A stretch of DNA of 64,000 bases, from positions 62,001 through 126,000 of the forward strand of contig NZ_BJND01000004.1 in assembly GCF_006539505.1 (NCBI RefSeq), written 5' to 3'. This stretch comes from Streptomyces spinoverrucosus (GTDB lineage: Bacteria > Actinomycetota > Actinomycetes > Streptomycetales > Streptomycetaceae). The first letter of the stretch is position 1. The number at the start of each line of letters is the position of its first letter. The translations under genes were made by a program, and so were the position numbers. The notes under the pieces are model-generated. The model was given only the letters and a program-made list of their open reading frames with translations. It had not been told where the DNA came from and did not search any database. This document shows, piece after piece, positions 42,788 to 51,643 of the stretch.

Positions 42788-43702
42788 ATGGACGCCACCG
42801 CCGCACACTCCGACCCCCGTGCCTCGGTGGGTTTCTCAGGGCCCGTCGGGCGCAGCTGGATGCGCGCGAGTGCGGCTTGCCGGAGACGGAATCCACACGC
42901 CGGGTCGCGGGACTGCGCCGCGAGGAGGTCGCCAGCTCGCCGCGATCGGCGTGGACTACTACACCCGCCTCGAACAGGGCCGCGTCCGCGCCTCCACCCC
43001 GGTGCTCACCACCCTGGCCCGCGCCCTGCACCTGAACGAGGACCAGCAGCGCTACCTGTACGAACTCGCCGGCCGCTCCGACGACCGGCCGCGCCGTCGC
43101 CGCCCCGCCCAGCGGGTACGTCCCGCCATGCGCCGCCTCTCGACCAACTCCCCCACGCCCCCGCCCTGGTGCTCGGCAAGCGCCTGGACATCCTCGCCTG
43201 GAACGCCGCCGCCACCGTCCTCTACACCGACTTCGCCGTCCCGGCAGCCCGGCGCAACTATCTGCGCCTGATGTTGGCGACCCCGCCGTCCGCGGCATGC
43301 ACCGCGAGTGGGCGCACGACGCCCGGGACGCGGTGGCCGCACTGCGCATGGAAGCCGCGGCCACCCCGACGACCCGGACCTCGCCCGCCTCGTCGGCGAA
43401 CTGACCGTCCAGGGCGCCGACTTCCGCACCTGGTGGGCCGAACACCGCGTCAACAGCGCCGGATACGGCACCAAGCACTACCGCCACCCCCTGGTCGGCG
43501 ACCTCACCCTCGACTGCGACACCTGGGCTAGCCCCGACGACTCCGGACAACGCCTGATGGTCCTGACCGCCGAACCCGGCAGCCCCTCCCACGACGCCCT
43601 GCGCATACTCACCTTCTGGACCGCGGAGCGGCCGGAACCGAACCCGGCGAGGGACACGACTCGAGAGCGGCCCGGGCAGGTGAAACCGCACGCCCGCAGG
43701 TG
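42788..43702 (+). pseudogene. XRE-family regulator (MmyB-type ligand domain), several frameshifts
   Basis: Pieces in all three frames assemble in order: GFLRARRAQLDARECGLPET and RRVAGLRREEVA (helix-turn-helix); then AIGVDYYTRLEQGRVRASTP and LHLNEDQQRYLYELAGR; then LDQLPHAPALVLGKRLDILA and WNAAATVLYTDF (MmyB-like domain); then DPDLARLVGELTVQGADFRT, HPLVGDLTLDCDTW and ending LRILTFW. At least four indels lie between them. CTCACACGTGTG, like the third recurrent motif, lies just upstream at 42762. Confidence 0.7.
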
Positions 43703-44219
43703 AACCCGCATGCCCTCGCCCTCCGGCCCGGTGTCGGGGGCACCGCGACTGGCACCTGGGAGACGCTGCTCGCCGACCTCGCGGCCGAGCACACCGTCGG
43801 CCGCCGTGCAGTTCCGTCATCTCGGCGACGGTGGCGTGGACGACGCCGGACCAGTCGCCGCGCAGGTCCGGCCAGGCCTCCTCCGCGGGCGTCCGGATCA
43901 GCAGGACTCGGCCCTGCGGGATGCGGGACGGCCTGCTCAGGGGCATCCAGGTGGTCATGAGCGTGCCGCGCACCGCGCGCCCCGGACGTCCGTCGGCATG
44001 GGCGTCCGCGTCAGCGTGGGCAGCTCGACGGGTGCCCCGTCGATGCCGGGGCACCCGTGCCCAGCGGCCCCGGGGCCCAGACGCCCTGGTCGAGGTCCTC
44101 GACCAGGGCGGCGGTCAGTGAGTGAGGTGCTCATGGGGCATGGGAATCGATGGCCTTCTGCTCAGCGAGGGTGACACACATATGTCGAGGGCGGTACAGC
44201 CACGGGTGACCTCACATCC
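43703..44219. other. No intact gene; one possible minus-strand remnant
   Basis: A minus-strand frame near 43800-43960 (QGRVLLIRTPAEEAW, then DLRGDWSGVVHATVAEMTEL) looks protein-like and may be the leftover of a small protein of unknown family. Nothing else is convincing. ACACATATGTC at about 44178 resembles a palindromic operator. Confidence 0.3.
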
Positions 44220-45044
44220 TCAGCTCTTCAGTCCGTAGAAGTGCATCGGGGAGTTCGGCTCGAAGCCGATGCGCGGGTACACGGGTGCCCCGGCGACGGT
44301 TGCGTGCAGGGTGGCCCGGGTCAGTCCGGTGGCGCGGGCGCCCTCGTACAGCGCCTTGCGCGTCACCGCCTCACCGTAGCCTCGGCGCTGCTGTTCGGGG
44401 TCGGTGGCGACGAGCACGACGAAGAGCCGGCCCTCGGCCTCGACCGTGGCGGCGCAGGCGACCGGGGCGCCGTCCCGCAGCGCCAGGTAGGCGTACACCT
44501 CCCGCTTCCACAGCGTGGAGCCGACCAGGCCGTCGCGGCCGTCCTCGAGGGGAAGGCCGTAGGCGCGCGAGTTGATGTCCGCGTAGGCCCGCAGGTGTTC
44601 GTCTGTGGTGACTGGTTCGAACGTCAGGTCAGGATGGCGGGGCTCGGGGATGGGCAGCAGGTCGCCGGCCATGCCGGTGCCCGGGAAGGCGTACGCCAGG
44701 CCCGCGCGCCCCGCCGCCTCCTCCAGTGCCGCACGCGCGTCGTCCGCGAGCAGGTCCTCGAACAGCCACAGGAAGCCCGGCTGCCTCTTGGACCGCATGA
44801 TGTCCGCCGCCTGCTCCAAACGCTTCTCCAGGAGCACGGCGTCGGCCCCGACCTCGGTCAGGGTGATCGCGTTCCAGAAGGCGAAGCGGCAGTCGGCCCA
44901 ACGGACGGCCACACCCGGCAGATCGCCACAGTTGGTCGGTGAAGACGCCGCCCAGCAGGGGGCCGACGATACTGGCGACGCCATGTCGCCGATGAGGGCG
45001 AAGGTCAGCACGATCATGCCGCCGCCGCCCACGCCCTGCAGCAC
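44220..45044 (-). CDS. GNAT acetyltransferase fused to a leftover MFS segment
   Basis: The 274-residue frame is a composite. About 35-40 N-terminal residues (LQGVGGGGMIVLTFALIGDM) come from an MFS transporter. From about residue 45 (GDLPGVAVRWADCRFAFWNA) it is a GNAT protein of the two-domain Streptomyces type, with the acetyl-CoA site VLVATDPEQQRRGYGEAVTR and the end YPRIGFEPNSPMHFYGL. The native GNAT start is missing at the joint, so translation would have to begin in the MFS part or at an internal codon. It may be functional, but this is not certain. Confidence 0.6.
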   Translation of the reverse strand: MLQGVGGGGMIVLTFALIGDMASPVSSAPCWAASSPTNCGDLPGVAVRWADCRFAFWNAITLTEVGADAVLLEKRLEQAADIMRSKRQPGFLWLFEDLLADDARAALEEAAGRAGLAYAFPGTGMAGDLLPIPEPRHPDLTFEPVTTDEHLRAYADINSRAYGLPLEDGRDGLVGSTLWKREVYAYLALRDGAPVACAATVEAEGRLFVVLVATDPEQQRRGYGEAVTRKALYEGARATGLTRATLHATVAGAPVYPRIGFEPNSPMHFYGLKS

Positions 45045-45190
45045 GCAGCTCAGGCAGGTTCTGCGCCAGGCCGCAGGCCACCTAGGCGATCAGGAAGATC
45101 GAGGTAGAGGCGAGGTACAGCCGCTTGCGGCCGAACCTGCCGCCGAGCTTGCCCCACAGGGGGTCACCGCCGTCGACGCGAGCAGATACG
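44935..45190 (-). pseudogene. MFS transporter fragments
   Basis: Several frames give consecutive MFS pieces: YLLASTAVTP, WGKLGGRFGRKRLYLASTS (motif A), IFLIA-stop-VACGLAQNLPEL, LQGVGGGGMIVLTFALIGDM and SIVGPLLGGVFTDQL. They belong to one EmrB/QacA-like transporter with a nonsense codon, frameshifts and loss of both ends. It is divergent from a TetR gene, the usual arrangement for such exporters. Confidence 0.6.
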
Positions 45191-45194
45191 CGGC

Positions 45195-45225
45195 GTGACA
45201 GTCGTCCTGTCACATTACTGTAACA
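45195..45225. promoter_or_regulatory. Overlapping palindromes upstream of a TetR gene
   Basis: GTGACAG (45195-45201) and CTGTCAC (45207-45213) form one perfect 7-bp inverted repeat. TGTCAC (45208) and GTAACA (to 45225) form a second, overlapping one. They lie between the TetR gene and the decayed MFS gene, a typical TetR control region. Confidence 0.6.
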
Positions 45226-45261
45226 CTTAGAAGGCAAGGTTCTACTCCCGAGAGGCGTTAG

Positions 45262-45843
45262 ATGTCTCAGGCTTCACATCTCGCCACTAGACTCGGGGCC
45301 GTGAGAGCCGACGCAGCGCGCAACCTGGAAGCCGTCCTGACCACCGGAGCACGTATGCTCGCCGCCGACCCCGCCGCGAGCATCGCGAGCATCGCCACCG
45401 AGGCGGGTGTGGACCGGCGCACGGTCTACCGACGCTTCGCCTCGCGCGAGGACCTTCTGGCGGCCATTTACGAATCTCGCCTTACGGCCATCGAGCACGC
45501 CATCGAGGACGCGCGGCTCCGGGAGGCACCCGTCGCAGTCGCCCTGCACCGCTACGTCGAGAACATCATCGCCGTCAACCGCACCTGGCCCGTCGACCTC
45601 GCCCGCATGCTCGCCGACGACAACATTCACGCACGCCGCGACGCGTCCGTCCGCGAGGTCGACGCCTTCCTCCGGCGCGCCACCGACGAAGGCCTCCTGC
45701 GCCCCGACCTCCCGGAGGGATGGGTGAGCGCGCTGCTGCCCCAGCTCATGCACCTGGTCTCCCGGCAGCTGCCCGAACTGAGCCCCGGACAGGCGGCGGA
45801 CGTCGTCGTCGACACCCTGCTGAACGGCCTCGGAACGTCCTGA
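45262..45843 (+). CDS. TetR-family regulator
   Basis: This 193-residue protein has a TetR helix-turn-helix (ASIASIATEAGVDRRTVYRR, FASREDLLAAIYES) and an all-helical C-terminal domain. An in-frame GTG after the first 12-13 residues may be the true start. It is divergent from the MFS remnant, and overlapping palindromes between them are probable operators, so it most likely once repressed that exporter and now only itself. The ligand is unknown. Confidence 0.85.
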   Translation: MSQASHLATRLGAVRADAARNLEAVLTTGARMLAADPAASIASIATEAGVDRRTVYRRFASREDLLAAIYESRLTAIEHAIEDARLREAPVAVALHRYVENIIAVNRTWPVDLARMLADDNIHARRDASVREVDAFLRRATDEGLLRPDLPEGWVSALLPQLMHLVSRQLPELSPGQAADVVVDTLLNGLGTS

Positions 45844-45856
45844 CACGCCAATTCAT

Positions 45857-46168
45857 TCATCGGTGACTGCTCCGAGAAACCGACGGCGGCGTCGGCACAC
45901 CAGACGCGCAGGATGCCTTCCGGCTGGGCGGCGGGCGCTCCACGGCGTGGACGGTGGCGAATCCCAGGTCCGCCGCGGGGGGCAGGTACTGCTCGGTGTC
46001 GTCCACGAACACGCACTCGTCGGCCGTCAGGCCGAGTTGGGTCAGCACCAACCGGAAGATCTCCGGTTCGGGCTTGCGTGTCCGGTGGTCCTCCGACAGG
46101 ACCACGGCGTCGTAGCCACTTGAGACATGTTCCTCGCTGGCCAGGCACATGTGCCGATGGTCCACCAC
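45857..46168 (-). pseudogene. C-terminal part of a HAD-superfamily phosphatase
   Basis: The frame contains SSGYDAVVLSEDHRTRKPEP, EIFRLVLTQLGLTADECVFV and DDTEQYLPPAADLGF, the second half of a HAD hydrolase with motif III Lys and motif IV Asp-Asp. The N-terminal half with the nucleophile DxD is missing, so it cannot be active. Confidence 0.6.
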
Positions 46169-46229
46169 GGCGGTGGTCGATGCGGACGGCTCTCGCGTGT
46201 GCCCCCCGGGGCGGGTGCCTACGGTGCGC

Positions 46230-46496
46230 TCAGTTCTTCAGCCGGTGCGGATGCGCGGGGTACACCCCGAGGATGCGCACCTCGGTGGAGAAGAAGCGCA
46301 GCTCGTGCAGGGCGAGGGCGACGCGCTCGTCGTCGGGGTGGCCCTCGATCTCCACGTAGAAGCGGCTGGCGTTGAGCCCGGCGCCGATCTGGTAGCTCTC
46401 GATCTTGGTGAGGTTCACGCCGCTGCCGGCGAACCCGCCGAGCGCCTTGTACAGCGCGCTGGGGATGTTGCGGACGCTGAAGAACAGGCTCGTCAT
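46230..46496 (-). CDS. ACT regulatory domain, separated second half of prephenate dehydratase
   Basis: This 88-residue protein consists of an ACT domain of the prephenate dehydratase type: TSLFFSVRNIPSALYKALGG, the GVNLTKIESYQI phenylalanine-binding segment, and FYVEIEGHPDDERVALALHE. Its ATG overlaps the stop of the catalytic part as ATGA, so it can be made by termination-reinitiation. In normal PheA the ACT domain binds phenylalanine and inhibits the enzyme. Here about 20 residues that usually join the domains appear to be absent. Confidence 0.7.
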   Translation of the reverse strand: MTSLFFSVRNIPSALYKALGGFAGSGVNLTKIESYQIGAGLNASRFYVEIEGHPDDERVALALHELRFFSTEVRILGVYPAHPHRLKN

Positions 46497-46999
46497 TCCG
46501 GGTCGTCCTCGACCTCGGCACGCAGCACCTCGAGGCCGTACAGCTCGGCCGCGGCGGGCGGGGCGAGCGCCGCGTGCCGCGGGTCGCCCAGTTCGGCCAC
46601 CTCCCGCGCCGCTCCGGCCGTGTCATCGCTGACGAGGGTGCGCCAGCCGCCCTCCCGCAGCACCTTGCGGCACTGTCCCAGTGCGTGCACGTGACTGCGT
46701 ACGCACTCCACCTGGTCCAGCGTCGCGCCGGGCACCCCCATCAGGTCGAAGCGGATGGCGAGGAAGTACTCGGCGACGATGAACAGCCCCGACTCCGGCA
46801 GCAGGTGGTGCACGTCGGCGACGCGTCCGGCCGCGGAGTTGTCGACCGGGATGACGGCGACGTCGGCGGCGCCGAGCGTCACGGCGTCCAGGGCCTGCTC
46901 GAAGCTCGTGCAGGCCAGCTCGCCGCCCTCGGGATAGAGGGCACGCGCGGCGGTCGCCGAGTTGGATCCGGGTTCACCCTGATATGCGGCCGTTGTCAC
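46493..46999 (-). CDS. pheA: Prephenate dehydratase catalytic domain (split PheA)
   Basis: This 168-residue protein covers the catalytic domain: AAYQGEPGSNSATAARALYP, VAVIPVDNSAAGRVADVHHL and LGDPRHAALAPPAAAELYGL. In most enzymes the segment after VEDDPE contains the conserved TRF motif needed for catalysis; here a stop follows, and the ACT domain begins in another frame. Loss of TRF would be expected to reduce or abolish activity, so this may be a decaying paralogue rather than the primary phenylalanine enzyme. Its start lies inside the 3' end of the decayed gene before it. Confidence 0.65.
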   Translation of the reverse strand: MTTAAYQGEPGSNSATAARALYPEGGELACTSFEQALDAVTLGAADVAVIPVDNSAAGRVADVHHLLPESGLFIVAEYFLAIRFDLMGVPGATLDQVECVRSHVHALGQCRKVLREGGWRTLVSDDTAGAAREVAELGDPRHAALAPPAAAELYGLEVLRAEVEDDPE

Positions 47000-47530
47000 C
47001 GTGTTCAGCCTTCCTGGGGGAGGTCTTGTCGTGGGGCAGCAGAAGCTCCGTCGCGTACCGCACCTGCTGAAGTATCGGTGAACAGGCCTTGATCAGGTTC
47101 ACCAGGGCGTGCAGGTCGGCGCTCCCGCCCGGCGCGAGCGCGTGTTCGTACACCGCGGCGACCACGTGGTGGACAGCGCTCCTGGCCTGTCCGACGTGCG
47201 CGGCGAGCCGCTCCTCGACGGACGGGGGCAGGCCCTGCCGGGCGGAGAGGGCGGCGTGCACGGTGGCGGCCAGGCGACATCGCCCGGGAGCACCTTGGAG
47301 GCCACCACGAAGAGGTCGGGACCGCCGTCCCTCACGGGGGCGAGCGGCAGGGCCAGCCACGGTCCGGTTCCGTCGTACGAGTCGTACGAGTCGTACGACG
47401 GAAGGCGCCACTGTCCGGACAGCGCGCAGCCGCCGGGGACCGACCGTGCCACCGGCCCCGGAACGTCCGTGTGGGGAACGGCGGTCGTGAGCGGCGCGGC
47501 CCAGTTCCAGGTGCCGGTCAGGGCCTGCCA
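46974..47530 (-). pseudogene. Acyl-CoA dehydrogenase-like remnant
   Basis: Two frames join: WQALTGTWNWAAPLTTAVPH, ALSGQWRLPS with a tandem SYDSYDSYDG, and FVVASKVLPGD; then, after a shift near 47280, LAATVHAALSARQGLPPSVE, RLAAHVGQARSAVHHVVAAV and SPILQQVRYATELLLPHDKT. The overall pattern suggests an acyl-CoA dehydrogenase-like protein, but this assignment is tentative. It is followed by and overlaps the split pheA. Confidence 0.4.
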
Positions 47531-47882
47531 GGCCCCGGCTGGGTTGGCGGTACAGCTGCCGCCGCAGGAAGTCCGCAGTCATCGGGGCGAACGCGTCGGT
47601 GAGCGCCGCCACGTGAGGGGCGATCAGAGCGCCGCGCAGGTTCCATAGGGGGTGCCCTGGCGGCAGCGGTTCCGGATCGCTGACGTCGAGCGCGACCCGG
47701 AGCCGTCCCGCCCGCACCTCGCGGACCACCGCGCGGGTGTCCACGAGCTCGCCGCGGGCGACGTTCACCAACAGGGCCCCGTCCCTCAGCAGCGCCGGCG
47801 CGTCCACGTCGAACATGCCACGTGTCCGGTCAGTCAGCGGCGCGCACAGCACCGCCGCGTCACGCGATTTCGCGTCCGACAT
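47531..47882 (-). pseudogene. C-terminal part of a D-isomer-specific 2-hydroxyacid dehydrogenase
   Basis: The frame shows AVLCAPLTDRTRGMFDVDAP, DGALLVNVARGELVDTRAVV (with the catalytic-type Arg), VALDVSDPEPLPPGHPLWNL and LIAPHVAALT. These belong to the NAD-binding domain. The N-terminal substrate domain and the GxGxxG cofactor turn are missing, so it is truncated. Confidence 0.6.
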
Positions 47883-47962
47883 GTAATCGAACTTTCAAGC
47901 ATGCGTCTCCGGCTTTCGTCACACGGTCCGCCCGCCGTTTCGGCGGCAGGCAGAATGGGCGG

Positions 47963-48544
47963 GTGAATCCGGCACAGACGACTCCGCAGCAGACCCGACA
48001 GGCATCCCCTCACAAGCGGGCCGACGCCCGGCGTAACCATGAGCGGGTCTTCGCGGCGGCGCTGGAGGTCTTCGAGGAGTTCGGGCTCCAGGGCACCGTC
48101 CCTCAGGTCGCCGAGCGGGCCGCTGTCGGAAAGGCCACGGTGTACCGCAGCTACCCGACCAAGGATGACCTGGTGGCGGCGGTGGTGCGGCACCGGCTGG
48201 CGGAGTTGGACCGCGTCACCGCGCCCGCCCTGGCGGAGGCCGAGCCCGCGCGAGCCTTCGACACGTACGTGATCCTGCTCTTCGAGAACCTCGCCCGGGA
48301 CCGTCTGCTGTCGGAGGCGCTCGCGGAGGGGAGGTCGACGACGTACACCGGTCCGCTGCTGGACCGCCTGGCCGCTCTGATGGACGCGGCCAGGACCGCC
48401 GGCCGTATCCGCTCGGACGCGAACCCGCTCGATCTGCGCGTGGTGCTGTGCGGCATGTGTCTGCAACTGATCTACCTCGCGGAGCGGGACCCGGCACGGT
48501 GGCGCCGGTACGGCGAACTGACCCTCCAGGCGCTGCGGCCCTGA
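47963..48544 (+). CDS. TetR-family regulator
   Basis: This 193-residue protein has a TetR-type DNA-binding domain (RNHERVFAAALEVFEEFGLQ, VPQVAERAAVGKATVYRSYP) and a SACE_7040-like helical C-terminal domain (LLSEALAEGRSTTYTGPLLD, LCGMCLQLIYLAERDPARWR). The GTG at 47963 follows GGCAGG at loose spacing. It is divergent from the dehydrogenase remnant, perhaps its former target. The ligand is unknown. Confidence 0.85.
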   Translation: MNPAQTTPQQTRQASPHKRADARRNHERVFAAALEVFEEFGLQGTVPQVAERAAVGKATVYRSYPTKDDLVAAVVRHRLAELDRVTAPALAEAEPARAFDTYVILLFENLARDRLLSEALAEGRSTTYTGPLLDRLAALMDAARTAGRIRSDANPLDLRVVLCGMCLQLIYLAERDPARWRRYGELTLQALRP

Positions 48545-48557
48545 ACCGACCACGGCC

Positions 48558-48731
48558 TCAGCGGTCGAGCCACACGGCCGAGAACCGCTGTGCGGCGTCC
48601 TCGCACGTCCGAGCCGGGCCGCACGGAAGACCTCCCGACCTGGCCTCGTTCTGGGCGGTGCCCTCGACGAACATCCGGTCCGGCTGCGTCCGGCACAGCC
48701 CTCGATCGGCCCAGTGGTAGATACGTATGAG
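48558..48731 (-). pseudogene. WhiB-like protein remnant
   Basis: One open minus-strand frame gives YHWADRGLCRTQPDRMFVEG and TAQNEARSGGLPCGPARTCE, ending in SAVWLDR and TGA at 48558. The first part matches the N-terminus of WhiB-family iron-sulfur regulators (one Cys before the PD-FVEG segment). The CxxC spacing and the GVWGG region are lost. It begins near a TACGTATGAG site at 48722. Confidence 0.45.
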
Positions 48732-48847
48732 CCGCCACCGGCCGTGCTGTCACTCGCGCAGCCGCCCGACATGTGGCCGCCGGGACGACGTACCCTCGCC
48801 AGAGAGCGTTCGGGCCGAGCCGGTCCAGCGGTGAAGGGAGTGGGGCG

Positions 48848-51625
48848 GTGGAGTCGATCGTCGGCACCATGGTCGGTCGCGAAAGCGAACTGGAGGTGCT
48901 GTCGGCGTTCGTGGCGGCACCCGGGGGCGCGGCTCTCGTCCTGCGTGGCGACGCGGGCGTGGGCAAGAGTGCCCTGCTGGACCACCTCGTCGGACTCGCG
49001 ACGGCCGCAAATCACCGGGTGATCAGGGCGGCCGGCGTCGAGGCCGAGTCGGAACTGCCGTTCGCCGGTCTGCATCAGTTCCTGTATCCGCTGCTCACCC
49101 ACATGGATCGGCTGGACGACGCGCACCGGCGGGTCTTCGACGTCGTCTTCGGCCGGGGCGAGGGCACACCCCCTTCGGTCATGACGCTCGGGATCGCCGT
49201 CCTCGACCTGCTCTCCCTCGCGGCGTCGCAGCAGCCCCTCCTGCTGGTGCTCGACGACGGCCAGTGGCTCGACGCCTCCAGCACCGAGGTGTGCGGCTTC
49301 GTGGGCCGCCGGCTCACGGGCAGCTCGGTGAAGTTCGTCGTCGGCCTGCGCTCCGAGGTTCCCTCGGGCTTCGACACGGCCGCGCTGCCCGAACTGGCGG
49401 TGACCACGCTGTCGGAGAAGGTCTCCGAACAACTCCTGGACAGGCACCACCCCGGCCTCGATCCTCAGATACGCCGTCTGGTGCTGGACGAGGCCCAGGG
49501 CAATCCGTTGGCACTGCTGGAACTGCCGCCCTATCTGCACGGCGGCCAGGCGGGACGCAGTCCCGGGGAACTGTTCGGGTACACCGGCATCCCGCTGCCC
49601 CAGCGCCTGCAGCAGGTGTACGGCGCGCGCATCAAGTCCCTCGGCGAGCCAGTGCGCGCTGAGCTGCTGCGCGGTGCCCTGGACGGCGTCGGAGCGGGCA
49701 CGGCGGCCGACCGCACCCGGAGCACGCGCTACCGCATGCGCGACGCCGACGAGGCCGCGGCCTGCGGTCTGCTGGACATCGACCCGCTCGGCGGCGACTT
49801 CGTCTTCCGGCACCCGTTGGTGCGTTCCACCGTGGTGCAGATGGCCACGCCCAACGAGCGGCGCGCGGCGCACGCGGCTCTCGCCGAGGTGCACCGCGAC
49901 GACGCCGAGCGGCGGGCCACGCATCTGGCGGCCTCGACGGTCGACCCCGACGAGGAGGTGGCGGCCGCGCTGGAGGCGGCGGCCGAGTCCGCGACCCGGC
50001 GGGGCGGCGCGGTGACCGCCGTGGCCTGGCTGACCCGTGCCGCGGAGCTCAGCGAGAACCGCGAGGCACGGTCCAGGCGACTGGGCAACGCGACCCTCGT
50101 CGCCGGAGATGCCGGTCGGCTGGACCAGGCCCGGCAGCTGGTCCGCTCGGACACCGGCTCCGGCAGCAACGACTCCCCGGACTCGGCGGTCGTACCGGGC
50201 TATATCGCGTCCCTCGCTGCCGCGCGGGAGGACGGGGACATGCGGTCCGCACAGCGCCAGGTCTTCGCGGCGATCGAGAGCATGCGCACCGACGGGGTGC
50301 GGGAGCCGAACGAGATGCTCACCCGCTTGGTCGACCTGCTCCAGGCCGTCAACCTGTACGCGGGTGACCAGGACGCATGGGAGCGGACTCATGAGCTCCT
50401 GGACTCATTGGGCGACCTGGTGTCCTCACGTTCCCGCATCTACCAGGACGCCTGGAGCGACGTGGTGCGTCGCGGCGCCGGGGTACGGGAACGGCTGGAA
50501 CACGCCTTCTCCGGTCTCCGTGACCTGGGCTCGTCGGATGGCGCCAAGCTGGCCCTGGCCGCCTACCACGTGGACACCCTCAGCCAGTACCGGCCGCATC
50601 TCCAGCGCACCGTGGACCGCGAGGTGGAGACGGGAGCTCTGACCAACGCCATCTTCATGCTGCAAATGATCATGATGGATCAGATCGCGGTCGGCGAGTG
50701 GGACGAGGCCGAGCACACCGGACAGCGCTGCCTGGAGCTGTCGACAACGCACCGGCACACTCTGTTCGTTCATCACACCCAAGCGCAACTGGGATTGTTG
50801 GCCGCGTTGCGGGGCCAGGTGGACCGCGCCCGGGAACTGCAGGCCGCCGTCGACGCCTGGGCCCGCCCTCGCGGCATCGGCTTCCTCACCCAGACCGCCG
50901 ACGCCATAGGCATCACCGCCGCCCTCACCGAAGGCGACTACGAAGCCGCCTACCTCCACGCCATCGGCATCACACCCCCCGGCACCTTCACCCCCTACGC
51001 CCACCAAGCCCCCCGCACCCTCCTCGACCTCGTCGAAGCAGCCCTCCACACCGGCCGCACCGAACAAGCACGCCAACACGCCCTCGCCGCCCACCAAGCA
51101 GGCCTGCCCCACCTCTCCCCCCGCCTCGCCCTCATCACCTACGGCGCTCTCGCCATGACCACCACCGACCCCACCGAAGCCGAGGCCCACTACCACCAGG
51201 CCGAAGCCCACCCCGCCGGCCCCCGCTTCCCCTTCGAACTCGCCCGCATCCACCTCGCCCACGGCATCCACCAACGCCACACACAAGGACGCAAAACAGC
51301 ACGACACTCACTGACCCTCGCCGCCGAAACCTTCGAACGACTGGGCGCAGCCACCTGGGCCGAACGCGCCCGAGCCGAACTGAGAGCATCGGGCCTGGCC
51401 ACACGCACCACATCGGTGCACCTCACCGAACTGACCTGGCAGGAACGCCGGATCGCCGACCTCGCCGCCAGCGGCCTGACCAACAAGGAGATCGGCGAAC
51501 GCATGCACCTCTCACCCCGCACCGTCAGCTCACACCTCTACCGCGTCTTCCCCAAACTCGGCATCACCTCACGCGCCGCTCTCCGCGACGCGCTGAGCAA
51601 GATCCCCGGCGACCAGAACGTGTGA
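48848..51625 (+). CDS. Large LuxR-family (LAL) ATP-binding regulator
   Basis: This protein of about 925 residues has an N-terminal AAA/NACHT-like ATPase with Walker A RGDAGVGKSALLDHL near residue 40 and Walker B LLLVLDDGQWLD near 140. A long helical TPR-like middle follows, then a C-terminal LuxR helix-turn-helix (RRIADLAASGLTNKEIGERM, HLSPRTVSSHLYRVFPKLGI). The GTG at 48848 was chosen because GAAGGGAG precedes it and the ATPase begins right after. LAL regulators are usually activators of secondary metabolism or catabolic genes. A shrunken copy lies at 38829-39209. Codons between about 50.9 and 51.3 kb use C-ending forms very heavily. Confidence 0.92.
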   Translation: MESIVGTMVGRESELEVLSAFVAAPGGAALVLRGDAGVGKSALLDHLVGLATAANHRVIRAAGVEAESELPFAGLHQFLYPLLTHMDRLDDAHRRVFDVVFGRGEGTPPSVMTLGIAVLDLLSLAASQQPLLLVLDDGQWLDASSTEVCGFVGRRLTGSSVKFVVGLRSEVPSGFDTAALPELAVTTLSEKVSEQLLDRHHPGLDPQIRRLVLDEAQGNPLALLELPPYLHGGQAGRSPGELFGYTGIPLPQRLQQVYGARIKSLGEPVRAELLRGALDGVGAGTAADRTRSTRYRMRDADEAAACGLLDIDPLGGDFVFRHPLVRSTVVQMATPNERRAAHAALAEVHRDDAERRATHLAASTVDPDEEVAAALEAAAESATRRGGAVTAVAWLTRAAELSENREARSRRLGNATLVAGDAGRLDQARQLVRSDTGSGSNDSPDSAVVPGYIASLAAAREDGDMRSAQRQVFAAIESMRTDGVREPNEMLTRLVDLLQAVNLYAGDQDAWERTHELLDSLGDLVSSRSRIYQDAWSDVVRRGAGVRERLEHAFSGLRDLGSSDGAKLALAAYHVDTLSQYRPHLQRTVDREVETGALTNAIFMLQMIMMDQIAVGEWDEAEHTGQRCLELSTTHRHTLFVHHTQAQLGLLAALRGQVDRARELQAAVDAWARPRGIGFLTQTADAIGITAALTEGDYEAAYLHAIGITPPGTFTPYAHQAPRTLLDLVEAALHTGRTEQARQHALAAHQAGLPHLSPRLALITYGALAMTTTDPTEAEAHYHQAEAHPAGPRFPFELARIHLAHGIHQRHTQGRKTARHSLTLAAETFERLGAATWAERARAELRASGLATRTTSVHLTELTWQERRIADLAASGLTNKEIGERMHLSPRTVSSHLYRVFPKLGITSRAALRDALSKIPGDQNV

Positions 51626-51643
51626 CTGCGGCACGCCGAGCCC

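Noticed and set aside
47834-50392. 852-residue minus-strand open frame
   Set aside because: It runs antisense across the TetR and LuxR genes, both of which have clear domains and start sites on the plus strand.
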